Positions 1 to 14,400 of a DNA stretch of 64,000 nt are shown here, piece by piece. The translations under genes and the position numbers were made by a program. Positions within the stretch are counted from its first letter, which is position 1; each line of letters begins with the position of its first letter. Under the pieces are notes generated by a model. It did not search any database. It saw only the letters and a program-made list of their open reading frames with translations, and had not been told where the DNA came from. Source of the stretch: Rhynchosporium graminicola (taxonomy: Eukaryota; Ascomycota; Leotiomycetes; Helotiales; Ploettnerulaceae); the NCBI GenBank assembly GCA_900074885.1, contig FJUW01000002.1, forward strand, positions 1-64,000. The letters are read 5' to 3'.

Positions 1-1640
1 TTTATAATTCTAAGTCGAAATAATATAGTTTCTATATCGATAGTAGCTATTATTATAGCTCGTCGAAGGATTTCTTATAATTATTAGTAAAATTCTGTAG
101 TGTAGTACTATAAGCCTAATAAGTATTAAGAGAGGTTTAGTAATAAGGCTGAAATTTCGAATAAACTAATAGTAAAAGCTCTAGAATCTTAAGAAAGACT
201 TTATAGTAGTTATTATTTCAGGATACTTCTAGTTTACTAATACTATTACTTTCTTAGGGTCTAGCTCGATTCTATTAATAATAATAATATATCTAAAGTA
301 TTTAGTCCGAGTAATATAGAATTCGCTCTTCTTAATATCAACTTAAAGTCTAGTATTTATTAAGTATTATAATACTAATTTAACGTATTCTTCGTGCTCT
401 TAGAATATTTCTAAGTATATAAGAATATTATCTAAGTAAGCTATATAGAAATCGTTCAGATAGTCTAGTAATATATTATTTATATATTATTAGTATATAC
501 TAAGTCTAATATAGAGCCTAAAAAGTAATACCTTATATTTATAAGACTTAAAGCGAGTTCGGAAAGTAATATAATTCTCTAATTAAAGGTCTATATAAAT
601 ATAATTAAATACTATATAGATATCTAGTTTAGTAAAAACTATAGCTTTAGATATATAAGTTAAGAGCTTATCGATCTTACGTATTAGATATAAATTCTTT
701 AGAGTAATTATATTAAGCTTATAATAATTAATATAGAAGCGTAAGCTTCTATTAACATTCTTAATAAATAGTATAAGTAATACGAAAGGACTTTAGCTAG
801 ATTTATTAAATCCTTTATTTAAGTTCTCTATAATATACTCCTTAGTTACCTTTAGTTCTTTTATAAACTACTAATATAAGAGCGAATATATATTAAGTAA
901 TAGTTCTTCTAGGATAATTTTATAATTATATAAGTAATATAGTAGAAGAATATTAGAATCCTGCTTAGAAAAAGCTTTCTTAAGAGTATAGTATTATTCT
1001 AGTAGTTTTTTAGCTATAAGTTATTCGGTATCGGGATTATTAGAAGAGTTACTATCTAGATAATCCTATAAGATATAATCTATCTTATAGATATTAGTAA
1101 AGAATAATTCGGAACTCTTATATTTTATATTAAAATAAAAAGCTATAGTACTAACTTAGTAAATCAGAACTAGTTTCTAGATCTCCGAAGATTAAGAGGT
1201 ATACTTATAGTAAGGTTTTAGCACGACTACTTTTCTTGATAATTTTAATATAGAATAGAGTTCGGATTCCTTAGTAATAAGTAGGAATAAGTTAAATAGT
1301 AGAGATAGTATATTAATATATTATATTATTACTATTTTAGATAATCGGTATTAGTCTAACTAGTTTAGAACTAAGTCTCGCGCGTTAGCGTCGATTTAGT
1401 AAGATCGATTAATATTAGGTTTATAAGATAATAGAGTTATAATTATCTTCTTATTATATTAGAAGATAGCTAGATATCGATCCGGCTATAATAGCTTATA
1501 GTAGAGCGTATTAAGTTTAACTTGAAATCGTTATATCTATTTAATACTAATAATTATATCTTATTATCCTAAATCGAGAAGAATAAAAAGATAGTTATAA
1601 ATACTCTTTTAGAACTATTATTATAATTCTAAAATAAAAA
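1..1640 (-). mobile_element. Ty3/gypsy pol fragment, RIP-degraded, minus strand, cut by window start
   Basis: Read on the minus strand, this stretch matches, with only transition-type differences, the pol region of the gypsy element at 41,450..43,150 of this window. It includes the reverse transcriptase segment around 540..700 (relic of FTKLDI...FNYIYIDL). Reading runs towards the window start, so the fragment continues outside the window. It has no gag and no LTR on the inner side. Stop codons are frequent, so nothing can be expressed. The inner edge, between about 1,600 and 1,690, abuts a second gypsy copy in the opposite orientation. The exact junction is blurred by mutation. Confidence 0.8.
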
Positions 1641-1689
1641 ACTAAATAGCTATCTAGTTTCAGAGGAACTTAACTTAATCCTAAGTTAT

Positions 1690-4600
1690 TATAGCTAGAA
1701 CGCTACTTAGTTACTCTTCGATATAATAAACAGGTAATTATAACTCTGCTGCCTTATAAACCTATTATTAATCGATCTTACTAAATCGATATTAATACTT
1801 AGGATTCTGCTATAAACTAGCTAAACTGATATTAACTATACTAAATAATAGTAATATTATATATTATTATATTATTCTTATTATTTAACCCTTTTCTACT
1901 TATTACTAAGGAATCTGAATCCTTCTTCGCTTCGAAACTATTAAGTATAATTAATATCTACGCTGAAACCTTACTATAGATACTCTAATTATTTTCTAAG
2001 GATCTAGAAACTAGTTCTGATTTACTAAATTAGTACTATAGCTTTTTACTTTAATATAAAACGCGAAAGTACTAAGTTATTCTTTATTAATATCTATAAG
2101 ATTAACTAGTTCTTATAAGACTATCTAGATAATAACTCTTTCAAGGATTCTAATACTAAATAACTTATAGCTAAAAAGCTATTATAATAATACTATACTT
2201 TTAAAGAGGCCTTTTCTAAGCAGGATTCTAGTATTCTTCTATTATATTACTTATATAATTATTAAATTATCCTAGAGGAACTGCTATCTAATATATATTC
2301 GCTTCTATATTAATAGTCTATAAAAGAACTATAAGTAACTAAGAAGTATATTATAAAGAACTTAGATAAGAGATTTATTAAATCTAACTAAAGTCCTTTA
2401 TTCTTTATCTTATTTATTGAGAAAGCTAATAATAGCCTATAGTTCTATATCGATTATTATAAGCTTAACACGATTACTTATAAGGATTTATATCTAATCC
2501 CTAGGATCGATAAGCTTCTAATTTATATATCTAAAGCTATAGTTTTTATTAAACTAGATATTTATATAGTATTTAATTATATTTATATAAACTTCGAATT
2601 AAGAGAATATATTATATTTCAATTTTATTTCAGATCTTATAAATATAAAGTATTATTATCTAAGCTTTATAATAGACTTAGTATATATTAATAATATATA
2701 AATACTATACTACTAGATTGTTTAAATAAATTCTATATAGCTTACTTAGATAATATTCTTATTTACTCGGAAATGCTCTAGGAATATAAGAAATATATTA
2801 AATTAGTATTATAATATTTAATAAATACTAGCTTTTAGGTAAATATTAAGAAAAGCGAGTTCTATACTACTTAGACTTAATACCTTAGATATATTATTAT
2901 TATTAATACTATTAATAAACTAGAAGTATCTTGAAATAATAATAGCTATAAAATCTTTCCTAGGATTCTATAGCTTCTATTATTAACTTATTAGGAATTT
3001 CGATCTTATCGCGAAACCTCTCTCGATATTCACTAAGCCTATAGTACTAAAGAATTTTACTAACGATTATAAGAAAGCCTTCGACGAGTTATAATAATAG
3101 CTATTATTAATATAGAAACTATATTATTCGATCTCGAATTATAAACTAAATTAGAAATTAATACCTCTGATAATAGTATAGCTAAAGTTATATTCTAATT
3201 ATATAAAGATAACTAATAGTATCTAATTAGATTCTACTTTTATATTCTGAATAGATATAAACTAAACTAAGAGATCTATAATAAGGAATTATATACTATT
3301 ATTAAGTTCTTTCGGAAATAGAGATCTAAACTTATATTATTATAATACTATACTAGGATAAATATAGACTATCGATCCTTAGAATACTTTATAACTACTA
3401 AGATTCTAATTAATAAATAAGCTAAGTAAATAGAATTTCTATTTAAATTTAACTTCTAAATTACATATATACTTAATAAGAATAATTCTAAAGCTAATAT
3501 CTTTAGCTATAAAGAATAAGACTTAATAATATAGGAATAATAGAAATAGAATAATAGATCTCGGGTTTTACTATTATTAGATTACTTAGATCCTAGGATT
3601 AATATAGAATTAGCTAAATTTTTTATTAATTAAATAAATTATATATCTAATATCCGTAGATACTAATATACTTATTAGAACTTATATATAATTTATTTAA
3701 TTTAATTAATAAATTATACTAATCTAACTAAGATTTATTTATTAATAAATAGAATATACTAGAAGATAGCTATATTATCGATAATAGTTTACTAATTTAT
3801 AATAATTCCTTATATATATAGCGCTATACTCTATTATATATATATTTCATTAGCGAAGTCTATAATTAAGTTTCTTCTACTTATCTAAATACTTATAAGA
3901 TTACTAAAATAATCTCTATCTATTACTATTAGAAAGGACTTATATCGAATATAAAATAATATACTTATAATTATTACTTCTATTAATACTCTTATCTGAA
4001 GTAGACTATATAATAAGGATTCCTCTACTTATTACTAATACGTAGTTATCTTATATAGTACTTAGCTATAGATTTTAAGGATTTCTTACTTAATAGCTAA
4101 GGATATAATAAGATTCTAGTATTTATTAACTACTTAAGTAAGAACTTTATATTTATATTATATTATTATAATATAAATACTCGCGGGATAGCTATATTAT
4201 TTATCTAATAGATATATTATTTTAAGTATATTCTTAATTCGATTATTTTTAACTAAGGAGCTTAGTTTTTCTCATCCTTCTAATAAGACTTTTATTATAT
4301 AATTAGAGTTAAGATTAAGCTCTTTACTCTCTTCTATTAATAAACTAATAGATAGATAGAAATTATTAACTAATATATTAATTAGTATCTTAAACCCTAT
4401 ATTAACTACTACTAGAGTAACTAACTAAAGCGAACTACTACTACTAATAATAAACTATAGTTAAGTAATCTTATTATATAATCTTAAATATAATATACTA
4501 TTATAAAATAGCTATTATTAGAAGTAACTTATTATATTAGTACTATAGGAAAAGCTTAACTATATTAATACTAAATTATTAGCTAAATATACTTAATCCG

Positions 4601-5200
4601 TTATTAAGTTTATAAAAGCTAATATACTAGCTACTTAGTAAAGTATAAGCGCTATAACTGACCTGAAATAATATAGTATTAATTAAGAAGTCGAAGATAA
4701 GATATTTCTTTCTATAAGGAACCTTAAGAATTACTAGCTAAGTAAAAAGCTATTTAGCTTTTAAGCTAGATTATAATAAGTCTTAGCTAAGATTAAATAC
4801 TCTTATAAGCTAGATTTACCTCTTAGATCTTCTATATATAATATATTAATTCTAAAGTTACTCTTTAAGAACTCGGATAATCTATTACTAAGTTAGAGGC
4901 TACTAAATCTATCTCTGAAAATAATCGTAAGTTAAGAAAAGTAAGAGCTATAAGATATATTTATTATACGCCTCTTATAAGATAATCTAAAGTATTAAGT
5001 TAGCTAGCTAAGCTACGATCTAAACTTAACTTAGTATAATACTTCTAATCTAATAAGTACTCTATATAAGCTTAGAGACTTCTATATTATTAACTTAAGT
5101 AATCTTAGACCTCTATATAAGTTAGATAAATAGATTAAAGCGTAAGAAAATAGTATAGATAACTATAATTACTTAGAAGATAATAAGCTATTATAAATAT
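1690..5200 (+). pseudogene. gypsy pol relic (RT, RNase H, integrase, chromodomain)
   Basis: Around 2,440..2,770 the plus strand still reads as a Ty3/gypsy reverse transcriptase: a relic of the YRKLNxIT segment, then IKLDIY...FNYIYI, then the catalytic-loop relic YLDNILIYSE near 2,740..2,770. The canonical form is YLDDILIYS, so one catalytic Asp has become Asn by G to A. RNase H-like and integrase-like sequence follows. Near 4,950..5,170 is a chromodomain-like stretch parallel to the one at 44,970..45,200. Stop codons occur throughout, mostly explained by CAG or CAA becoming TAG or TAA. Boundaries are approximate. Confidence 0.75.
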
Positions 5201-5259
5201 AAGTATTAAAATTTATATATAAGAACTACTCTTTTAATTCTGCTTTATAGTATTATTAT

Positions 5260-6751
5260 ATCTATATCTAAATATCTAAATTTATATATCTTTAAAAAAA
5301 ATCGCTTTATTAGTATTCTTCTCTAAAGATTCTAAAGCTCTTAGCAGATTTAGAATATCTGAAACTAGAACTACTTTATCTAAATCCTTATCTAATATTA
5401 CTAATATTATTCTTATAATAAATTAAATATAATAGCTAATCCTATAAGCTTTCTTCTTTAGAGAGGGCCTAGAAGTATCTAGATCTGATACTATCTTAGA
5501 ACTCGAAAGTAAGCTCTTCTTCCTCTTAACCTTAGAAGCTATTATCTTAAATATAGCTTTCTTTATAAACTCTTATATAATAGTAATTAACTCTTTTAAT
5601 TACTTTAATACTAATTATATTATAGCTTTAGATCTTATTAATTTAAATACTATTACTTCTAAATATTATATTATATTAATATTAGATTAGTATCTAAAAT
5701 TACTAGGATTTTAAACTTATTATTTTAAAATCTCTACTTTCTTAAATAGCTTCTCTATAGCTTAATATAAAGCCTAAATCTCTGCTAATTATATAGTAGT
5801 AATCTCTAATATAGTTATAAGAGTAGCAGATATCATAAGATAATAGATCTGATTAATAGCTTTATAAGTAACTATAATACTATCTTAGTTTACTTCTATT
5901 TTATTAATATTATTATTATAAAGTAAATCAGATAGAATAATATACTTTATATTAATATAATTAAGTAAATAAAACGCTTTTATATAGATAATTATACTTA
6001 TCTACGATTAACTTATATACTAATAACTACTTCCTAATACTTAATAATACTAATAGAGCTTGAAACTAAGCTTATTAAATAAATAAAGAAGTTCTATATC
6101 TAGAGTATTATTATACTTTAGCTTAAGGAAGGCGCGAATATAATATAAGTAATATATATAATATATTATCGAAAGCGTATTAGCTAGAACTTATAAAGGT
6201 ATTATAAATATTAGCGTTATAGCTCTATCAGACCCCTATACTTTATCGTACTATTATTACTAACTTTAAGGTAAGATAGAACTTATTCTTAATATAATTA
6301 TTATTATTCTTATTAAGTCGATTAATATATAAGATTATAATAGTATTACTTTCAATAGTAAGTAAAGCTAACTCCTTAAGTAAACTATATAATAACCTTA
6401 GAAGGAATACTACTTATAAGTTAAGTAATTATTATAATTAAAAAGAGAAAGGTTCTGATATTAATAAATCTATTCCTTTATATATCTTATACTCTATTTA
6501 AACTCGCCTCTTATTATAGATAGATAAAGTAAATAAATATAACTTACCGCTCGATTTAGAAGCTATAACTAATATAATATTATTATTATTATATAACTAT
6601 TTAGTTACTATTAAAGGAATTACTATTACTAAAGAACCGCTAGTATCTATTACGCGAACTTTAATAAAAATAATTATAATAAAGCTTAGTTTCTAATACT
6701 AGATAAGCGTCTTCTGAACTTAAGATTAAGCTCTTCTTAGAAAGAGAGTAA
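5260..6751 (-). pseudogene. post-pol segment of gypsy copy A with antisense coding-like sequence
   Basis: This 1.5-kb stretch lies between the chromodomain end of pol and the 3' LTR. It corresponds to 45,240..46,756 in the other copy, where the minus strand shows a long stretch open but for C-to-T stops. This copy is more degraded. I do not recognise the product. The presence of the segment in both copies shows that it belongs to the element family and is not a later insertion. Confidence 0.45.
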
Positions 6752-7021
6752 TATAATAATAGCTTATCTGAAGGTTATATAAGTAGAAGGATAAGGACCG
6801 GGATCTAAGTTCCTAGGTATCCTGATATAGTTAGTAGCTAACTTAATATAATATTAGACTAGTCTCGATATATATATATAAGGTATCTTATATTCTAGCT
6901 TCTCTTCTTCTTTCTTCCTTATCTTCGTATTTCCTTAGTATTAGACTATATAAGATTGCTCTTAGCCTCTCTACTTATTTTATCCTTGCTCGTATATCGC
7001 CTTAAGTCTTATATTATTATA
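6752..7021 (+). repeat. 3' LTR of gypsy copy A (about 270 bp)
   Basis: It aligns end to end with the 268-bp LTR at 39,144..39,411. It begins TATAATAATAGC, where the better copy has TATGACGATAGC (probably TGTGACGA originally), and ends in a relic of CGTTACA. Differences are overwhelmingly C/T and G/A. A TATATATATAAGGT box and a CT-rich tract are shared with the other LTRs. No target duplication can be checked because the 5' LTR is missing. Confidence 0.8.
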
Positions 7022-10000
7022 AAAAAATAACTAAGAGTCTAAGTACTATTAACTTTTCTTAAGGATTATTATCTATATTATAAAAGTCTTTAGTCTTTAC
7101 GATCTATTTAAATATAGTTATTAGTTCTTTTCTTTTATTATATTCTTTAGTAGTATTTCTTAATTATTCTAATAATATAGCTTAAATATAATATATTAGA
7201 ATATAATAGACTTATTTTTAAGTTTAATTATATAATTTTAACTTAAGATAAAAAAGAGCTTTTATAATCTAATCTATTTATCTTTTTTATAATAGACTTT
7301 TACTTTTAACTAAAGTAAAAGGTTTAGGATATTAAATATATTAATATTATTCTATAAAGTTAAAGTATCTTTAAGTTATCTTTTTACTTATATTTTTCTA
7401 ATATCTTTTATAAGTAAATATATAGCTTTTATATATTAAATTATCCTTAGTATTAGTAGATCTTATATTATAAGCCTTAGATAAGATCTAAAAACTATTA
7501 GTATATTAGATTATTTAGTCTTATGATATTATAAACTATCTTGATTATTATCTATAAAGGGTTATATCTTAAAAGCTTAAGATATTTAGGACCTTTTATA
7601 AGATCTGATATATCTATTATAAAGGCCTATAAGTATACTTAATTTTTTCGACTATATTATAAGCTTTTATATATAAGAAACTAATTATATTTTAATTATT
7701 ATAATAGTAGTATTAGCTCTAAACTCCTTTAAATAGAAATTCTTAGCTATATTTACTACGAATTTTTCTAATAATATATAATATATATTAATAAGTATCC
7801 GTCGGACTATATTTTTTATAGAATCTTTAATAATAAACTAAAAATATATATTTTTATATTCTATTTAGTAGCTATATCGATACTATAAAGTATTAGTTTT
7901 TTAATATTATCGCTTAGATTAAAAAAGAAAATATCTAGCTAAAACGTATAATTAAAGTTAAGATCCTTCAAATTATAAAGGAAAATTATTCTAGCTTTTC
8001 TTTTTTATTTAATAATAAATATAAATATAATTTAGTTCTTTAATTATAGATAGTTTTAGATTTTTATAAGTTATATTCTTTAGTATATTTTATAGCTACT
8101 TAGCTAATAGATAACTAAACCTCTAGTAGGTTATATAGAGTTCTTATTTTATAATATAACTAAATACTATAGTTATTTTTAGTTTATCGATTAGTTATTT
8201 TAAGTAATCGAATTATTATATAATTAAAATAACTTTATCTTTTTAGATTAAAGTATTAGTTAAATTATTATATTTAATATATAGAATATATAGAATATAT
8301 ATTTATTCTATAGATTCTAAAGTATTAGTATTTTAGTTAGAATAATATAGAATTTGATATTTTCAAATAATATAGATAACTTAAACTAGAAAATAGAGCT
8401 AGTAGAACCTTTTCTAAAGGAAAAGTTCTTATTATAATATAATAGCTCTTAGAGGTCTAAGAATAGCTTTTTTAAAGCTATCTATCGATATAATATATTA
8501 CTCTTAGATAAAGCTAGAACTTAACTTTATATATATTTAATCATTTATATTTAAGTAATATACTAAGTAGTCTATAAGTAGCTATTCAGCTTTCTTTTTA
8601 TTTATAGCTTAAAAAAAATTACCTTTATAAAGATAATATATAAATTTCGGCTTTACTTTAGTACTTTATCTTATATTATATAGTTTTTAAGTTATTTTAT
8701 AAAATAAACTATAAATTCTTTTAGAAATTTTCTTATAATAGCTATTAGATATATATCTTTAAAGTTCTCTTTTACTTTTATATATTCTTTCGCTATATCC
8801 TTAAAAAAAATCTTTTAGTAAAGTATCTAATTTAGATATTCTATAAAAAAATTATTTATTATAAATAGCTACTTTTTTAATATAGAAAATTATTATAAAG
8901 TCTTTTTAAACCTTAGAACTTCTTTCTTTTTATAGAAACTTTCGTATAATAAGATCTATTTCTTTTATATTAATAGTCGATAAATAATATATTATATGGT
9001 TTTTAATTTAAGTTACTTTTTAAATTAAAACTAATTATAAAGTATATTTTATTATCTTATTAGTAAAAAAAATTCTTTTTAGTACTAATATAAAATATAA
9101 GCTTATTATAAGTCGAAACATAGACTTTTAAAGGTCTTAGAAGAGTAGATAATAATAAAATCAACTAGATTATAGTTTTATATAGCTATAATAAGCTATA
9201 TCTTTAAGTCCTTCTTTATCTGTCGGCTTTTTAGTCTCTTTTATATATATTATAGCTAAGAAATTATAATTTTTTAGATATTTCGATAAAGTCTTTAATA
9301 GTTTTTTTTTTCAAATTAGTTTTCTATTATATATTATATAATATATTCTAAGCTTTTATAGTAAATAATTATAAGAGTAATAAGAATCAGAAAGTTATAG
9401 TTTCTTTCGGAAAGTTATTTATAAAAGTACTTTAGTGTTTTGTTTTCAAGTAATATAGAAAAAGCTAGATAATAGTATTCTTTTATAATATCTATTATTT
9501 AATATATATTAAAATAGATATTCTATTTATCCTAACGAATTTTATCTTTATTCACTTTCTATTTTATATTATCCTAATAGATCTTAGCTAAGTCTATCTA
9601 CTTTTATAGATCTAAGACTATACTAAGAGATATAAAGATAAAGTTCTTTTTATTAGACTATATAAGTTAGTCTAATATATTATGAATATCTTATAATATA
9701 ATTTCTATTTTATAATTTATTATAAGATTAAACCTTATTTTTAGATATTATAAATTAGAGTTTAATTAAACCTATCTATTATTATATATTATACGATCTA
9801 TATAATCGTATCGAATCTAAGATAATTACTAAAACTAAGTCTATAAAAAGCTCTTTTTATTAATATAAATTATATATATCTCTTAGTTTCTTTCTTTATT
9901 TTTAGAAGATTACTTATAGATAATTCGTTAGGTCTCTTTCTAATAATTAGTTTTAGGTTTCTTCTATTAGATAGTGATTTTCAGTTAGGTTTTTAATATT

Positions 10001-11232
10001 ATAAGACTATTAATTAATCTAGAAACTTCAACTATTACTTAAGGGATATATTAACTATAGGTTCTAAGAAAGAATCTCTCTTTTTTTCCTTTTTTTTTAT
10101 TTTTTTTAATAATCTTAGTCTTTATTAATTAGTAATCTCTTTTATCTCTTATATTTAAGTTAAGACTATTATAAATATTTTTTCATTTTTATTACTTTAA
10201 CTAAAGCTTATAAAAATTATAGCTTTTATAGTCTTTTGCTATTTTATAAAGAAGATATTAATATAAATACTCCTTTTTATTTAAGTAAAGTACTTATTTA
10301 AATTTAAAGTATTAGATTAAATAATCTAAAGTCGTCTTTAGTCTATCTATGAAATTTAACTTAGAAGAGCTCTTAGAGTTAATATTATTAAATATTCTTA
10401 TTAGTCTATTATATAAAATAAATAAGATTATATATATTAATAATTAGAGTAGTAATAATACTTTTAGCTCTAGATTATTAAGCTATTAACTTTAGTTAAA
10501 ATTTTAAAAGACTTTAGTAGAAAATAGAATACCTTTATTAAGCTTTAGTCTATAGATATATTATATACTCTATTATATTATAAATATTAGTATTTTCTTT
10601 AGTTAAAAGAAGAAGTCTTTTTCTTTTAGTTAAGATATTTATAATATTAAATTCTCTTTTAAGATAGATATAGATATTTAATATCTACTCTTAAAGTAGT
10701 TTATATTATTAAAATAATAAGTCTTTTAAAGTACTTATCTATTTACTATTAAAGTATATAATATACGCTAAGTCTTTTGTATTATTATAGTTAAATAATA
10801 TACTATTAAATAGAAACTCTTGAAAATTAATAGTTATATTATAATTAAACGATATATTTTCTTTTATTAAATCCTTTACTTTTCTATAGTTTTCGTAACT
10901 ATTAATTAATATTAGTTTAAATATATACTTTAGCTATAAAAAGCTAAGGAGATAGATATATAACTAGTTCTTAATAAATATATATTATAAGTAGTAGTAT
11001 CTAATAAGAGAAGAATCTCGATATTATATAGCTATTACTAATATAAGATCTTTAGTTTCTATATGCTTTCTTATTAAGAGCAGAAGATAAGTATTATATA
11101 TTATTTTATCGAAAGCTATTATACTATATATAATCTAATATAATTAGCTTTTAGCTATACCTTACTACTATACTATAGGTAACCCTTCAAGTAAGATTAT
11201 ACTAAATCATATATAGTTTCATGCTTTCGATA
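7022..11232. other. very AT-rich RIP-type DNA, unassigned
   Basis: No open reading frame of useful length occurs on either strand. Composition is even more AT-rich than the gypsy copies, with long A and T runs, for example a T-rich tract at about 10,080..10,120. It is not a copy of the gypsy, copia or pogo elements of this window as far as I can see. It is probably an older transposon (a LINE or another LTR element) mutated beyond recognition by eye, but I found no motif that decides this. Confidence 0.5.
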
Positions 11233-11493
11233 GATATAAGTAGAAATAAAATAAGTAAGAAGAGGCTAAGAGTAATCTATATAATCTACTACTAAGGAAA
11301 TAAGAAGATAAGTAGAGAAGAAGAAGAGAGATAAGATATAAGACCCTTTATATATATATACCGATACTAGTCTATATCTATATCGAGTTAGCTACTAACT
11401 ATACTAGAGGATCTAGTAACCTAGTAACCTGAGTCTTAATCTATATCTTTCTTTTTATATAACCTTTAAGTAAGCTATCTATCGTTATACTTA
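11233..11493 (-). repeat. gypsy LTR fragment in minus orientation
   Basis: The reverse complement matches the 268-bp gypsy LTR: the AGTAAGCTATC...CGTTA end lies at about 11,470..11,493, the TATATATATA box near 11,350, and the AG-rich stretch at 11,240..11,330 mirrors the CT-rich tract of the LTR. The last 25-30 bases at the other end do not match. No gypsy internal sequence adjoins it on either side, so it is best read as a solo or truncated LTR. Confidence 0.65.
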
Positions 11494-14400
11494 GCTTATA
11501 AGAATTCTAAGTCTGAAGTCCGTAATCTAAAAGCGATATTTATAAGTGCCCCTAAAAGACTATCCTTTAAAAACATGCCTTATACTTTATATCTAATCGC
11601 ACTTAGTATATATACTAAATAAAAGATATTATTATAAAGTTAATATAATAATTCAGTAGTAACTATAAAATATAATTAGTATCCTAGATATAGATCCTTT
11701 CGAGTTAATATTTGATTTAGTATAAAAGAAGAGAGAGTAAGTTTCGATTTACTAAGTCGAGTAAGCGTCTATATCCTAGGCATATATATATTTATATAAA
11801 TATATAAAGAAGGCTACGTGTTATTAAGTCTTATAGTACTATAATTTATTCAGAGGTTAGAGTAGATATAATAAGTAGCTATTTTATAGTTCTAGGATCT
11901 ATTATATTTATATTAATCATTATCCTTAAGAGAGAGAGAGAGGGAGAAGAAGTTCTAATAAAAGACCTTATGATTATCGTAGATAGATAAGCTTATATTA
12001 TATATTATTTCGTAATCTTAGATTTAGATTTTACTAAATCGGAATTAACTAGCTTTTAAACTAAGCAGCGACTTATATTAAATTATAAATACTATCGAAT
12101 CTGAAAGAGTCTACGTCACTTATATATAGCTAACTCTTGAAGCTTCTAATAAAGCTAGTCTAATATGATTTTATAAGAGTCCGAAAGTCTTACTAAGAGC
12201 GATATAATAAAAGGAGCTAGAGTAGAAGTAAAGCACTTAAGATATATAATTTATATAAAAGATAAGAAAGAGGTAAGGTAATTATATTCTTATTATTTTT
12301 ATTATAGCTATTAGTCTTTTTATATATTATTCGCTTACTCTTAAATACGACTATCTGAAACCGGTAGAAATAATTATACTTATAGAGCTTTAAGTCTAGA
12401 GAGGTTTTAGTTATAGTCGTAGAACGTAGAGTCTAGACGTGCTATTTACTAAGTAAGCGTAAGAAATCGTACAGTTTATTAGTAAGCTAATATAGAAACC
12501 CTTATAATAGCTACCTTAGTCTTCGCGGTTCAGGACCTACCTTTAGTACTTAAGAAATCTAAATTAGGAATAGATATTAGCTCTTCCGAACTAGATACTT
12601 TTCGCTGATTATATACAGAAACTAGAAGTAAAGAACTTTAGATAGAATAGTCTGAATATAATTTAAAAAAAAATTCAAGAGATATATAATCAGAAAGGAA
12701 TCTAGAATACTATATATCTAGCTAGATTCCTAACTATATATTATATAGTATCGCTAGATTTCCTTTATAATAACGTGAAAAGATAAAGATAGAGAGGTAC
12801 TATAGCTATATATTATACTCTATACTAAGCTAAGCTCGGACTTGAAATTTACGAGTCAGATACTATACTAGTTAAGTGAGTCTTATATTCCCTGGAGTTT
12901 ATAAAAGTAAGAATAGTTAAGTTTATATTTAAATTAAATTATTAAGTATTACTATTAAGTCTTAGTTAAAGAAAGATATAAGTTTTAAGAAGTCTAAGTA
13001 TCTAAGAGAGCTATAGATTATAAGGCTTATTAAGAATATCTAAGTAACTCTAAACGCTTATAAGTTCTACGAACATTATATAAAGGTATACGCTATAAAA
13101 ATAAAGTTCTACTACTCGCCTTTCCTAAGTAGAAGGTATTTAATTACTAGAGGAACTCTTAGTATGAAAGTAGATCCTCGAGGATAGATAATATAATAAA
13201 CCTACTTTTCTATATCTCGTAACTATTAGTCTCTATTATTATTAGTACTCTAATAATTACTAATTACTTTATAATATATTCTTAGGAGTTATAATTAAGT
13301 AAACTGACTTATTATGCTAATTTATATTTAGTTACTATATATTTCTTTCCCTAGTTAACTTTATAGGTTTAAGAGCTATTACAGATACTCACGATATCTT
13401 TTAAACCTTACTATACGTATAAAGCAGAGACTTTTTCCTATTATAATTTACTTAATATAGAGACTCTAATAAGTATATATTTAAAAGCTAGAGCTAAGCC
13501 TTAATTACTCTTAAATATTTAAGATAAGAGGTATTTTCTAAGTTAAGTAATTAAAGCAGTAAACTAAGCTAAGAGAGTAGCTATAAGTGAATAAATAAGT
13601 ATAGAATCTTACTTATATACGAGAATAGTAATTATAATTTTCCTTATTTATATTATTCTATTTTATAATTATCTTCTAGATAAAATCTTATTATTTAATC
13701 CTTATATTAGTATAGTATAATATAGTTCACTTAAAGTCTTCCTTAGATAAGTAATTATTCAAGGTTAAGGAGATAATTTCGTAGTTAGTAGTAAGGTATA
13801 GTAAACTATAGCTTTAGTTAGAATTTAAGTTAATACTATAAGTTCTATTACTATTATATATTTCTCTATTACTAAATACACTTAGTCTTTTATATTAGCT
13901 TAAAACTATAGGTTTAGGGATAAATAAGAAACTAGGTTAGTAATTATATAGAAGTTATCGACTTCTAAGCAAATTCTGCTTCACTTAATCAGAGTATAAG
14001 ATAGCAATTCTAGAGTAGTAGAATACAGGGGTACTATAAGCCTATAAATACTACTATTATCCTTTACTAGACGCGAGAAGTTTATTTAACGAAGAGCTCT
14101 TAGTATCTATCTTAAATCTTATAGAAGACCTTATTATAAGAGCGAGCCTCGATTTCAAGCTATAGTCCTAGCTTTTATATACTAGTAAGAGTAGGCCTAA
14201 GAGTTTTATACTAATAAAAGCTCGTGATTACTATTTAATTTCTATAAGAGGATATCTAGATAATAGAAGTAAGTAAGGATTCTTATAACTTAGTCTTAAT
14301 TAAAGATAATAAAAACTAACTACTAAGATATAGATTAATAATAAGAACGTAGGATTCTTTATTCGACCTGGAAATATAAGGCGATATCGAATTTTTGGAA

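Larger units (their letters stand above)
1640..7021 (+). mobile_element. Ty3/gypsy element, 5'-truncated, RIP-degraded (copy A)
   Basis: This copy parallels 41,560..46,756 plus the 3' LTR of the better preserved gypsy copy. It runs from the region between protease and reverse transcriptase through RT, RNase H, integrase and chromodomain to a 3' LTR. The 5' LTR, gag and protease are missing. CpA and TpG are nearly absent and many codons have become TAG or TAA, which fits RIP. It lacks the ~100-bp filler found at 42,395..42,494 of the other copy. The element is dead. Confidence 0.85.
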
